A DNA stretch of 64,000 bases. Source: Ciona savignyi. Taxonomy: Eukaryota; Chordata; Ascidiacea; Phlebobranchia; Cionidae. The translations under genes and the position numbers were made by a program. The notes beneath the pieces are model-generated. The model ran no database searches and was not told where the DNA came from. It worked only from the letters and a program-made list of their open reading frames with translations. The stretch lies in contig CH003398.1 of NCBI GenBank assembly GCA_000149265.1, forward strand, positions 789,055-853,054, written 5' to 3'. This document shows positions 34,178 to 46,574 of this stretch, piece by piece; the stretch's first letter is position 1, and every line of letters starts with the position of its first letter.

Positions 34178-37100
34178 CCCATGACGTCCCAGCGTTCGTA
34201 ATCGCTGTCATCGCTCGACGACGTGCACGTGGAGCACCAGCCGTCTTCCTCTTCATCTTCCACAAACTTCTTTCCTCTCCGGTTCTTCCGGGAGGAGGTG
34301 GGAGTGAGAGCGGATCGTTCGAACGCGAAATCGGTCGACCTGGTTCGTTTCAGCTTCTTGCTGCACCCGGATTTCCTGTTGAGGATTCTCGTTAAGATTC
34401 GGAGTTTACGAGAGGAGATTTTAAGAAGACAAAGGAAGAGGATTTTACTCCCTAGAGGAGGGTTAAGACCAGTGGTTCTCAATCTTTTTTACCTCGTGGC
34501 GTACCGAGACCAATTACAAACGCGAACGGGCGCACTTTGCATGGGAAGTCAAAACAATATGTTAAATACTCAAAACGTTATATTGGAAAAGAACGAACTA
34601 CATACTAACCATTTAGTAGTTTATGATCTATGCACCTTTTGTCGTAAATTTACGAAATGCAAGTGTGGCGCACCTAGCTAACCCTTGTGGCACACCATTT
34701 AAGAAACACTGGTTTAAGTAGACAAAGGCAGAGGATTTAACTTTCAAAGAGGATTAAACTTGATAAGGGAGTAGTAGGATAGTGCTGTTTGGGGTTATTC
34801 TTGGTGTAGGGTAACGTAACCGGTGGATGGGTAAACGTAGGGGAACCACTGTCAGAATACCATTTAGTCCCGCTGTGCGTTACATATGACGGAAAAGTTT
34901 AAGCAACGCAAAAAAAGGTGGTGGAAGTAAAATAATTCATCAAATCATTTAAAGGCTTGACAGATTATCAATTAATTTTCACAGACTGATATTGCAAAAA
35001 GAACTTTTTACGCGATTTTATGTGTGGCAAATCAAATCAAGTGAGGAGTAATTTTGACTGGAACTAAATCATCAAAGCACTACGCATGCAAATTAAAGTC
35101 CTTACTGACCCCGATAGTTTACTGCAGGTCTTTCCTGGTTTCGAGGATCTCCGCTGTTGCGCGCAGTCGAGTTGATTGATATCGACAGCGCTATGGGTCC
35201 GACCGATCGACGAATTGTCTTTAAACCGAGTTCGGTGTTGCGATCTAGTGATTGGGGTGCAAGCATGCAAGGTGCGAATTAATCTCGGGTAAAAGTGCAA
35301 ATTGAAGCTCAAATTAGAAAAAAATTAACATGCAATCACAATAGGGGAAGAACCTCTAGGCTTACCGTGGTCGCCCGCCTTGATTCTGAGTTCGGCTTTT
35401 TTCGGTGACGTCGTCAGGAAATCTGGCGCTGCTGTACAGGCGCTGACCGCGTTGAAAGCTCGAGAAGTCGCCTTGCGCGTCACCGAACCCGGCACCGTCT
35501 TCGTCGTCTGAAGCAAACATTTTGCTCTCGTTTTTACCTGCAAAGAATAAACTTGTCAAATTTCCTCACAGACAATGTTCTGGCATAGCAGTTTTAGTTA
35601 GTACGTTCCTTAGTTTTATTAGTTACCACAAATCGCAGGACTACTCATTATGACACACTTAATACGTGTGCCATTCATTTCCAACGTTTAATTTCTTGTC
35701 TTTAAGCCAAATATTTAACGATTATACTGTGTATAGTTTGCTTGCAATACAATACATGTAAGCTCGTATAGCTTGCCATTTAGAATTCAAAGTTCCAGCT
35801 AAATGGCTTGCATGCATTATATTGTATGACAGTCAAATGGTTGGCAGCACCAGTTAAGTTACAAAGACATTCCACTTACGGTGGCTGCTGTCGAAATCAA
35901 GGCGATCCAAAGAGTTTGAGATCGAACCTCGGTCCCGGTTGCGGAAGTGTTTGGAAGAACTTTTCTTCAGAATGCTCTTCAACTCTGGACTTGTTTTATC
36001 GCTCTCTGTCAGGAATACGTTCTCATCTGTTGAAAAAATCGTTAGTAATCTCATGATGAATATACAGTTTGATTGTCATGGTTCCTGGCTTTATTACCAC
36101 CGCCTTATTGAGCCCAAGGTATTTACATACTATTTCTAATTTGTGTGGATTACTTGCGAATGTACATGTTCTGGTGTAGCAGGCCAGTATGGTTTTAACC
36201 AATGTTCTGTGCCATACGTTACCAATTAAGGTGAATAAATGCATAGCTTTGGTTCTTAGCACCAGGTAAATAAAGAAGGAGAACCCTATTCCACATAGCT
36301 ATAATGGATAGATAACTATAAAGAAAACATAGCTGTAATGGATAATGGTGAGGTAATTTTACCTTTTCGTAACCGGTCGTCCGGTTTTGGAGGATCAGTT
36401 AAACTGATCGGTTCTCGACTTCGTCGTTTGTTGGCCATTCTCTCACTAATGGTGCGCTGTAGGGGACTCCCCTTGCTTTCCTGGGGGCTTGGGGCCGCAG
36501 AGGTGGGTGAGGCGGTGCTTCCCCGGTTTTCTGTGGGCGAGTCGTTCCTCAAGTGGCTCTTGTGCATCCACGGGCTCGTGAGTTCGGATGGGCCGTTGGT
36601 TGGGGGCGATGGGGTAATGGAAGGGGGGTACCGCGCTCGTGGGGCCGGGATGGGGACAGCTGACTTGGGTAACATAGATACCACATTGACAGGGGGAGAT
36701 TTGTTATCGCTATCTGACGATTTTGAAAGCGAATCAATTGTCTTTTTTATCTCAGGGGCCACTTTGCGTCCTCCTATTATGGTGGGGGGTGAGGTGCGGG
36801 ACTGCGCTGGATGGAACTGGGTGAATTCCGAGGTTAGTACACTCCCATCTGCATCCTGAGACCTTTTGTTCGGGGACTGAGTTTGCTTTGGTTTGAGGCT
36901 GTAGTTGTAGTTGGAAGCCATGGCGGCTTTAATGGCGGCGTTTTGTTGGTGCTCTATCGCGTCCAATGTACTGCTGCTGTTGTAGCCACTGCTGTCGGTG
37001 CTGTTGTATGTATTCTGCGGGAACTGGACACCGTTTTTCGAAGTCGCTCTTGATGATACGGTGCTTGTGGGTGAGGTGACCGGGTCAGAAGCTGATTTCC

Positions 37101-40100
37101 GCGGTGGCGCGACCGTTTCAAACACCGCGTCGTCTTCACCCTGTAAGTCGGGGTTAGCAGGGTCCATTCCATCCAGGTAAGGGTGGGTTGGTCGGACGTG
37201 GTTCTTGGTGTATCGCGCGCTTGCGGAAACGGCGGATTGCGTCGGGTACATGTCGACGGCGTCGATAAAGACATTGTTAGAGGCGGGACTTAGCTCCCCC
37301 TTTTCCGCTTCCCACGGTTTGTCATGGATTGAGAGGTTGTCCAAGTTTAGACTCCGTCTTACGTTATGCGACGTCGGTAACTGCGGGTTCTCGTACTGGG
37401 ATGAGCTGTGCTGTAGAGGGAATGGCATTTTAGATGACGCCATTTTTTATATTTTTTCACCGGTCTATGATTCGAACCAACGATGTTTTATCCATAAAAC
37501 CGATTTTGTGTTGGTTTAGCATGTCTATCGGTCGCCGTTCGGCCACATGATTGTACTATTACATGACATCATCGTCAAATGGCGCAATTTGGCTCAAACC
37601 GACCCCCCAACGTGAAAGAAGTTCAGTGATCCAGCCATTGCCTTATCCACGTCCATTGACCATGAAGTTTAAATTATACGGAAAAGGTGGCAGTCTCTAA
37701 ATTAACTTTCGCCGTGAAAGTGCCGGTTTCAAGCTTATTGTCAGGGTTCGATACGCTATAATTACCCGGGTTACATATGGGCTTGAATATAACCAACGCT
37801 TCGGTATTACGCCTATGAATAATGGATGTATAATCGGGGTTCCTTTTAAACAGAACAAAACTATAACGCGCTATAATATCAACACATCCACAAGTAATCA
37901 TTTTAAGCTACTTAAACAGAGTGAGGTGTGAATAATGCATAGAGATCATAGGAGAAGCAATCAAAACACACCTCCGATTCCGAGTGTGCTGGATCCTCGC
38001 CGAGACTGCACGATTTCGAGCAAAATATTCGTCCGTGCTTCGGTAGAAATGGGCGGCCGAGGAGCGACTTGCGGCAGCGGCTGCAACAGAAACAGGAATC
38101 GGTGGCGTGCCAGTGTTGCCCTTCGTACTGCATCTGACCAGCGTCCAAACCTGGAATGTAAACTTCTATAAATTGCATGGAAACACTGGAATGTAAAGTG
38201 GGGGGACTTAATTTTATGATTAAGTATGGGGGTATAGATCAAAGATATGGCTGGGGTTAGGGTCGTAATTTCACATTTTCTATTTTTCTAGATTTGCTAT
38301 GTATATTGGTATTTTGTGTAGAGTGTTTGTGTTAGCAAATAGACATGCGGCAGATTAATAAAAGGCACTGTAACACGAACAAAAAGACCTTTGTACAAAC
38401 GCATTTATCGATAGAATAATCCACTCACCGATAAGGTCTCCACACATGTCGCAATACTCGGCATACAGCGCTTCAAAGCATTGGGTGCAGTTGGGCTTTC
38501 CGTCGCGCATTATGTAGCGCTGCCCACCTAGAACTCTGTCGCACTCGAAACAGCAGAAATGGTCCATATGCCAATGTCTGCCCTCTGCCTCAGTGCATTC
38601 GTCCGAGAAAATGATCTGCGATGTAAAAAGTGTTTAAGTTTTTTTTTTGGCACGAAGAAATTTTTAATTTTTTTTGGCACGAAAAGTGTTAAAGTTCACG
38701 CATATCTCGACACTGGAAGGTCATACGAGGACGACTTACCTCGTCACAGGCAGAGCAGCGAGGTTTCAACGTTTCCGCGTGGTGGCGCCCGCAATACAGA
38801 CGTCCGTCCTGTAACAAAATCAACATTTTGAAATCCTCTGTGGTCGGTTCGAGGAAGTAATATATTATACAGAAAAATCAGTTTAAAATCAGGCCTGAAA
38901 AGACCATCACGGGTTCGAAGCTTGCCCCAGTAAAAATTCAAAATTAAAGCCTAATTAAAATTGAATTAATTTTTAATATATAAAAATTTGTATAAGATAA
39001 TAGAATTCGCATTTTGCCTAATTTAAATTGAATTGATCAAGTTCTTATATTCAGCCGATCAAGTTCGTATATTTACTAAAAAATTGAACATCTTATCCTA
39101 TTTACCAACAACAGCCGACTCGATTTGTGTTAACTTTAACTCTTCAAATTGAATTCAAAATAAATTCAAATTGAATTTATCAAGTTCTTATAGTCAGGCA
39201 CACTAACCTGGTAAAAGTAGAAAAGATCTACCAGCAGTTCTGTGCACACGGAACACACGAAGCAAGCGGGATGCCAACACATTCCCTGGTCTGCTCTTGC
39301 GGCAACCGCTACGATGTCGCCTCCCTTTACCGTGATGCCGCACTGCGAAGGATAAATGCGTTAAACGGGAAAATTTAAGGCCGTAATGCGGCAAACGATA
39401 CAACAAGTGTATTCTGGCAAAATGTTTTAATTTTAAATTTGCTTTTAATTCGCTGTAATCTGACAAAATGCTTCAATGTTTGTGGCAAAGTATTGTCACC
39501 AGAACCGTTTTTGTTTAAAAGTCTGTATATGTAGTGGCGATAACCATTTGGCCACACAACCGAACATTGAAAGCTCTCATTAGCCCCCGCAATCCGGAAA
39601 AAAGGTTTGATTGGCACCACCAAGTGGTGAAACGTACCTCGGAGCAAGGAGTGCTTGGCGTGTTAAGAGGAAGAACTCTAATCTTCCCACATCCAAGGTA
39701 ATCCTTCTTCCTCTGATCGCTGAAGAGTCGGAGTTCACGCTTCTCTTCTTCGGAAAGATCATTACAGTAGCAAACCTGAAAAAAGAGAAAGTTAAAGATA
39801 CAATCTAACAATTCATCTGTTTAGGATGCGAGAGAATGATTCAAGTAATTTCTGCCTCTGAAGAATTTCGCTATAAATAAATTGGCGGGGGCGCACGATT
39901 TAGGTTTGAACTTACTTTTGTTTAGCCGATACGTCGCTATAAATGTTTAAGGATTTCGTTAATTTTAGTAAGTGGTCCGACCAGACACCGGTTAGTTATC
40001 TTGCGTCTCATCTCGCCTTAACAGCACAAATCACTTAACCAGCCGAACCAATCGAACTTGATAGGACAGTGTTCTAGATTATTCAGGCTGCCAGCATTGT

Positions 40101-43100
40101 TTTGTTAAGTCGGCCGTCAAAACGAATCGCAGGCAATTGCCGTATTATCAGGCTGGAGATGTGATGTCTGAATTATGCGGCTGACTGTTTCAAACCCGGC
40201 AGACATTGCTATTCTTGGAAACGGTAACGTCATCGCAGTTTCAAGTGATCGATGATGGTTAATGTCTTGAATACACAGGCGTTTGGCCGGTTCTGAAAGC
40301 GCTTCAGTATCGAGTCGAGCCTAATTTGCTCGGTCGTCAATCAAACGCCCAATTGGCTGGCAACAGCCTCGAAAGTGTGGTGAGCGGTTTTACTTCTCTG
40401 AGCGACCACGCCAACCGTATGTCGTTTCCCTCAACGCTGGACATAGCGCGCGGACAGACATTCACCATTGGTCAACGGCGACAATAGTTAAGCCGATTAG
40501 CGGACAGCACAGCGACTCCGGTTTACCGACAACTCATCACATTAACACAATGGAACACATCCAATCCGGACGATAACGCAAATAAAACTGTCCACTGGAT
40601 CACCAGACACTCGTCCATTAAGAAGGAGACACTTATCCTCTTTCCTAATGTAATAACCCGAGTGTTGATGCCGATGGATAGGTAATACGTGTTTTGAGCT
40701 GCTTGGCGGATAATCTTTAAAACGCAGTCTGCTACGCACCATCATATCCGCATTACCAAGGTAAACAGATGGATTAGAGTAGACGTTGACACAAACCAAG
40801 CGACGGGGCTTAATGATCTGCATTTTCACGAGTCGCCGACTCGCCTGTTTGCCGTCGAGGTTTAATCTTAAGAGCCGAAAGCGAAAGATGCCTGAATTTG
40901 CATTTCAATACGGCCGTGTGATAAATAGGGTCGCCAAGAAAACATTACCAGCGCGGTTCGCACAAAACATTTCTCCAAATCGTACTAAACACGGAAGGGC
41001 TTGGATTAACACCCACTGTGAGCCTAAAATACATCAACTTCGCAAATAAGCGCAGTTAATTCTGTCCGACGGTCGCCATCTTTGCGGGAAGCCGAGACGT
41101 TGCGCTGTCACGTGGCCCTAGTCACCATGGAAACATGACCACTACGTAGCCACGCGTTGGCCAACTGACGAAGTCCGGTGAGAATCGTCAAAGAAGCGAG
41201 TTTCAATTATATATGTCGGGCGATGCGAGAATTCTCTACCGTTAATCAACCTGTCTTAATTTCTGTGAAATTGCTCCAAATTCTGATCCCGAAAAAATCG
41301 AAAATTCCGCCTCGCTCGGGAGAGTCATATGCCCGACATATGCCACCTTAACAAGTCGATATCGTAATCCAATTCAAGTCGGTGACGCGTGTCGCATATA
41401 GAGCCGCGGTTTTAATTGCGTTTGTCTCTGACGGAATTATTAACCTGCGCCGAAACGAACATGCACTGCCCGCAAGCCGGGCGCCGACGCATCTGCAAAA
41501 ACAAAAGCGCAATTTAAGTGGCCTGCCAGCCGAGATCGTTCCTTCGCTGCTATGGTCTGCTAAGAATTCTGTCTGGCCGCATCCTTTAAGGAGAATTGCA
41601 ATCTCGGAAGCCGAAAGGATGCTTGCGCGAACACTCAAGTCCACTGTCGGGTGTGAGATGTTTTGAACAGCAAAGTACATTGTACCGAACCTCGTCGAAA
41701 CACCTGGGTCGGCTGCATACATGCCAGTACACTTAACTCGAGGAATGCAGTGAGAAAATTCCACCAGTTTGTAATAAACAAGAAACCAGTTACTCCATAA
41801 TCCGCCTTATCTATGTCGAAGCGGGCAAGAATGCCCAATTACACGCCGAACAGGCTGCTCGTAATGGGAACGAGTATGGAGAAATTAGGAGTTAAATAAC
41901 GCGTCGTTAGGCTAGGCATGCTCGTTATGCAGCAAGGTATAGGCTTATCGGGCCATCCGGTAACTAAGCTCTAGTCGTATGAAGATTACGATAATAAGAT
42001 ACCAAGCCTGCTTGCCTCGACGATAAACAACTTTGTGCATTACGGAATCAGGGCGAGGGATAAAATTGCCGGCTGGGGTTAATAGCTTTGACTACTCTGC
42101 TGTAATTCAGCTAAGTTCATCTTGACTTAAAAGGTGAAGAGTTGAGGCGAGCGAAGGATGTAGGGGTAATTGCAGGGCATTATGTGTCACAGGGCTCTAT
42201 GTGGACGCCTTTGTTGTGTAGTTCTTGTCGGTGAACGGCGTTGCAACTTAAGTTGCAAGGAAGTAAACAGGAAGAAACAAAACAAAGAAACTGCAGCGGC
42301 AAACAGCATGAACAAGGTCCCGCTGTACACTATTTAACACAAGGTCCCGCTGTACAGTATTTAACACAAGGTCCCGCTGTAGGCCTACACTTTTTAACAC
42401 AAGGTCCCGCTGTACACTCTATTAAGATTATACAAGCTGGAAATACAAGATGCGGGGTGCTTTAGTTGCCCCGGAACCGGATTTTGACCGTTATACCGTC
42501 CCCTTTCTTGAGATAACCCAGTAATATCCGTAGCAGGTGTGCCTCGCTACTATTCCATCCGTTTCTTGGCCCGTGCTTTGTTTAATCGGCTTGCAAGTCG
42601 CGCTAGTTTGTGGCCACAACAACTGTACAACGTTCGCAGTTAAACCAATAATCCCCTTATCATTCTTGCTCGAGATTAAGCGAGCGTTTCTTGGCACATA
42701 AGTGAAGTAATGCCCAGTGATGTTAACTGAATCGTCAGTCTTGACTTGATTCCACTAGATTGGTAAAGTACTTGTAAATTTCTTAAAAAAACCTGCCGCG
42801 TTTGACATTATTTAGCAAGTTAAATTCGCATTGAAACTTCAATACCACGAAAATCACCTTAACAGTGATCCAACATACAACTGAGTTCGCAATGGTTCAA
42901 CCGACCGACGGTACAACCCGCGGCGGATTAGACCGCAGTGCCAGCGTGAATGCTGGTAATGTACAATTCGGATGAAAGGTCAAATGTGTTTGCCTTAAGG
43001 TTGGTTGTGCAAAAGATGTCATTTCGGTTATTTACAAGCGTAATTTCAACCGAAGAATACAACTCGCGACGGCTGTGGCCTTAGCGATTTGGTAATAAAT

Positions 43101-46100
43101 AGTTAGCGAGCAAATAGTACGGCGTGTAACTACTCGAAGAGTGCACCTGTTCCGTCGGTCTATGACGACAGAAACGTCTTTCGGGTGAATTATGACTGCA
43201 TATTGACGTCATAGTCGTAGTTGTACAGCACGTACAGGCAAGGGAAGAAAGTACAAATTCGACTTTATAGGTTAATGATTGCCAGATAAACCGTGTAAGC
43301 CAGTAAATAGTGGATTCGAAGAAACTCCGATTGCCGCCCGTATTTTTGAGCTCCGGCGGGAAATATCGACAGTAAAATTTAACCGTTCAACCCATTGCAC
43401 TTGAACTGCGGCCAATTTAATTTCGCTTCCGCGCAAGTGCGCTGTAAAAGCAGAAAAACGACAGACAGTTTTACAACAGCTCAGCTGCGAGGCTAAAAAT
43501 GGCAATAAAATTTGCTTTCTCGGCTACTTTCGGGTTTATTGGATCGCTTGGCACTTCAGGGCGACGGGTATTAAACTGGAAATTGTTATTACAAAGCTAC
43601 TTGGCCTACGTGAGTGAATTGCAGTAGCAATCGACAACTCCTGTGACTCGTCCTATCGATTTTCAATTCCAACATGGGATAACTAAAAGGAGGGAAACTG
43701 GACGCTAAATGAAGATTAAGACATTAGAGTTAGTTTTAAACATGGGGTTGGAGTTGGGGTTAGTTCTGAGGTTGAGATTAGTGTTTAGGGCAGGGTTTAA
43801 ATTAAATTGTTTCCGTAATTTTAATGAGCAGTTTACCTCCTTCCCTCCTTTTAGTGTTGCCAATTCCAACATGGCGGCACACCGGTCCGGTATTGCTGCT
43901 GACTACAATTCATACAACTTTTTTTGCAACCCTAATTGGATTTTTATCGTTCGCATCAGCCGCTAAAGGAATTTTATAGAAAGTGTCTAAATCTATGTCA
44001 TTAGGCAGCTTATTTGCAAGATAGCCTGCTTAATGGGCGCGGTGGCACTTTATCTGTGCGAATGCGAGATCGACAGATACGGGCTTGCTGGTGCTGAAAG
44101 CGACCCTTTATGCGCAGGGAACTCATAGTTTAGATGACGGATCACCCTAGCCATGTGTGCGCATGCCAGCATTGGACAAAAGACGTGGTCGATTAACAAG
44201 GCACCCTATAACAGCGAGTGTAAACCAGCCACCTACCCCGGCCACCGCAGACACTAAATTACGGCGTTGGTTGTTAGTGTGTCTCAAAATTTCGAGGCTG
44301 CCTTTACGAGGGGTAATTCATTGGAATTTCGAACAAAGAAACGCCTCGGCAGGTTGTTTGCATTCAGATGAAAATGTTTTAACAGCCACTGGTCGAGAAA
44401 CGTGAATTAATTTGCGACGTTCGTATTTGTTTGACTTGCGCATGATTTATGGCCTTCTCCGCGTCCTAAGCGGGCGATGAACCGAAGGAGCCTTCCGGTC
44501 AGGTACGGGTAACATTGGGAGTGTTTACCAATACCAGGTGAATGATCATATTCTCGCTTTATTTACATCGCTTTGTTTAATTGTAGACACCAGTCGGGTT
44601 CTGAATAGGCGATTTGGAATCACAAATGACTTTTGAACCTGGTAAGGCCTTGGATTTTAAGCAAACAGTAGCCACTTGCCTTTTGCATAGCGACGTATGA
44701 TCTCTCTCAGCTTAGTTACACTTTTTTTAACCGACCCTAGTAAGTTTCGAACCCATGGTGGGTTCGTTGCTCGGACCTTTTTTTATATAAGAGTCGGAAT
44801 ATGTATCGGTCGGGTTAACCATTCGGTCACACAACCGTACAACTTGCTTACACTGAGAGAGCATACACATACAAGAAATCTACCTTGTCATCGTGGGGTG
44901 GCAACTGGTGTAGAAGCTGTCGGACTCTGTACTTGTCTCCTATGCTGTCGACCACCGGCACTTTATCCTCTGGTAGCGAAGTGAAGTAGTACCGAACCTG
45001 CATTAAAACATGAATATCAGTGAATACAGTTTCGGCTCTACCTTTGCAACCTTGCGGCAATGTTCGCTTAATGGACATTTTATAACTAGCAATTAGGCGT
45101 ATCACGTCTGCGCTTCGTAGATTCGGGCAGTCGCTCCACCCAAAACTCAGTTTTTATTTTTCCGCAAAGGAGTAAGAAAGAAACAAGAAAGAGGCGGAGT
45201 GAGAGCAGCGCTGTCGTGTCGGCTCCAAGATAGGCATCGCAGCACTGAGACTTGAAGATTGATCATTGCACACGTTCGGGTATAAAATTCGAATTTACTG
45301 CGATAACATCGCCTTTTAGCGTTTTAACCGGCAAGACTTGTAAGACAAACCGTATTTCGGACACTGGGCGACGTCGTGGCCTGGAATTGGTAATTACAAG
45401 CGACAGGGCGATCGGTGGTATCAAATCGTAGACCAATTTGTCCGTCGGAAAGCGTCGAATTGGCGAGGAGTTATCTTATTCCCATTGGAAAGCGGACATT
45501 TCCGTGGGAGAGCGAAGGATCGCCCTAGATAGGCCGTCCCATTAAATTCCCCCGGCTTCCAGCGTCGAAGTATGAAGTATGACGGACGAGGTCTGGTAAC
45601 GCCGACTCAGGGCGACTTGTTGTTTTAAATGAAGAACTATTAGTCGGTGCATCGGGCCGTGGATTGAATGCGAGGCTAAACTATGTTAAACGGAACACAT
45701 CGACCGGCGAATCCCTCTTTGAAAAACTCAATAACAGCGTCATAGATTGACCGCCAGACAACGCTATGCTAGACACAACCGATCGAGTGGTTAGCGCCAC
45801 TGACTTGCGTATTTACAACATGCCACAGTGTTTGGAGAATCATAGGATCGAAACTGGGCGAGGTGAAAAGTTTAATATTAAAATACCTATTATGCGCTGT
45901 CGCGATTTTTAAAAACTTGCAGGCGACGAATTTCTGCGGGCGTTTCGGCAATAAAAGGTCGCTTTCCCCGTCAAGCAAGGCTGTGTCTACGTGGTTGGTT
46001 GCGCTTTGATGTCTTGCCGTAAAATTTGCCGTATTTGTACTCTCCTATCAATTGTATTCGGCCAGCGCGCTCAAGGCCCCGGGGGCGAGAGATTTCGCGT

Positions 46101-46574
46101 CGGGAAAGGAACATCGTAATGAAGCCATGCATAGGTTTGCGGCGCAAGGCTTATAAGCCGCATGCTTTAAAATGCCTCGAGAGTAAACAAATCCGAAGTT
46201 TTTTTAATTGAAATTAAACATATCTTACTTGGTCTGGAGTTAAGTTCGGTGGCACCCAGGCATATTCCTCCAATGCACAACCGCTGTCGACGTCATTTTC
46301 TTCATCCGAGCTTCTGTTGTGGCGATGTCGCCTCGACTGTCGTCGTCGAACCCTCGTTTCGCTCTGCTGTCCTCTCGGCGCCATATCCTGGCCAAGTTCC
46401 GCTGAGACGGGATCGACGGATTGTACCGCGTTTCCGCGGAACTGCTCAGTTGCGACCGCTGGCATGTTCATAAGACTGTCGTCACTGCAATGGCTGAAGC
46501 GACGACTTCGATCGTATTCCAATTGGTGCGCTATGTGGCATGCGACTGCGCACTTGCAATGTACGCAGCACTTC
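34178..46574 (-). CDS. prickle: Prickle, PET and triple-LIM planar cell polarity protein (12 exons seen, first exon missing)
   Basis: A cytoplasmic core planar-polarity protein that works with Van Gogh/Strabismus. Minus-strand exons: 46574-46229, 44997-44884, 39775-39638, 39342-39208, 38808-38740, 38615-38429, 38150-37972, 37410-36363, 36026-35880, 35537-35366, 35153-35106 and 34375-34178; phase is continuous at each junction. Exon 1 has a Cys-rich block (KCCVHCKC), then [20 protein letters not shown], the start of the PET domain, which continues through [32 protein letters not shown] and [14 protein letters not shown]1 runs from [12 protein letters not shown] through [13 protein letters not shown] to [11 protein letters not shown]2 from CSACDE through [23 protein letters not shown]3 from CDMCGDLIG through [16 protein letters not shown] to CSKSC. 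A long Ser/Pro-rich tail follows (exon 8), ending with the family's acidic-serine patch [18 protein letters not shown]. An upstream exon must supply the first codons. The exon 8 acceptor (CCCTCTACAG at 37411-37420) is the least certain boundary. Confidence 0.92.
34470..34711. mobile_element. hAT-type MITE, 242 bp (Prickle intron)
   Basis: The left end CAGTGGTTCTCAATC and right end TTTAAGAAACACTG are inverted-repeat-like hAT termini. The flanks GTTAAGAC and GTTTAAGT are only partly alike, so the target duplication is decayed or slightly misplaced. Confidence 0.7.
37455..37545 (-). repeat. Second tRNA-like repeat family (Leu/Ser-type head), copy 1
   Basis: On the minus strand, GTGGCCGAACGGCGACCGAT resembles the A-box region of a class II tRNA, and GGTTCGAATCA about 60 nt later resembles a B-box. 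Related copies: 39518-39572, 44740-44845, 52470-52575, 55318-55370 and about 63895-63990. It lies just upstream of the Prickle exon 8 acceptor. Confidence 0.6.
42311..42420. repeat. Minisatellite, 27-bp unit x4
   Basis: Four copies of CAAGGTCCCGCTGTACA plus TATTTAACA, the last spaced by an extra 6 bp. The unit is a multiple of three, so one plus-strand frame stays open through it as YLTQGPAV repeats. I take this as a by-product, not a gene. Confidence 0.85.
43676..43861. mobile_element. 186-bp MITE with 11-bp target duplication
   Basis: The ends GGGATAACTAAAAGGAGGGA and TCCCTCCTTTTAGTGTTGCC are inverted repeats. AATTCCAACAT flanks both sides (43665-43675, 43862-43872). The interior has GTTGGGGTTAGTTCTGAGGT, the same unit that is repeated in SRSF1 intron 1. 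An 11-bp duplication fits Mutator-like elements (9-11 bp), but the assignment is inference. Confidence 0.85.
44740..44845 (-). repeat. Second tRNA-like repeat family, clear copy
   Basis: Minus strand: GTTGTACGGTTGTGTGACCG, then AATGGTTAAC (A-box-like), and GGGTTCGAAACTTA (B-box-like) about 75 nt on. The copy at 52470-52575 matches it well through GTTGTACGG, GTGG/ACCGA and ATACAT. Confidence 0.65.
44998..46228. other. Prickle intron between the Cys-rich/PET exon and PET exon 2
   Basis: 1.2 kb. I see no gene, repeat or recognisable regulatory site in it. Confidence 0.5.

Larger units (their letters stand above)
39776..44883. other. 5.1-kb Prickle intron between PET exons
   Basis: No gene is seen. 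It contains a 27-bp-unit minisatellite (42311-42420), a 186-bp MITE (43676-43861), a tRNA-like repeat (44740-44845) and a short inverted pair ATATGTCGGGC at about 41212-41222 and 41332-41342. The remainder is unannotated and could hold enhancers. Confidence 0.5.

Noticed and set aside
34223..34681. 152-codon plus-strand frame
   Set aside because: It runs antisense through a Prickle exon and on into a hAT MITE.
36338..36859. 173-codon plus-strand frame
   Set aside because: It is the antisense shadow of the large Ser/Pro-rich Prickle exon at 36363-37410.
41212..41342. Inverted pair ATATGTCGGGC about 120 bp apart, possible small MITE
   Set aside because: Only 11 bp match, no target duplication and no second copy found in the window.
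42241..42465. Plus-strand frame with repeated YLTQGPAV peptide
   Set aside because: It is the translation of a 27-bp minisatellite within an intron of Prickle on the opposite strand; a frame through a multiple-of-three repeat stays open by chance.
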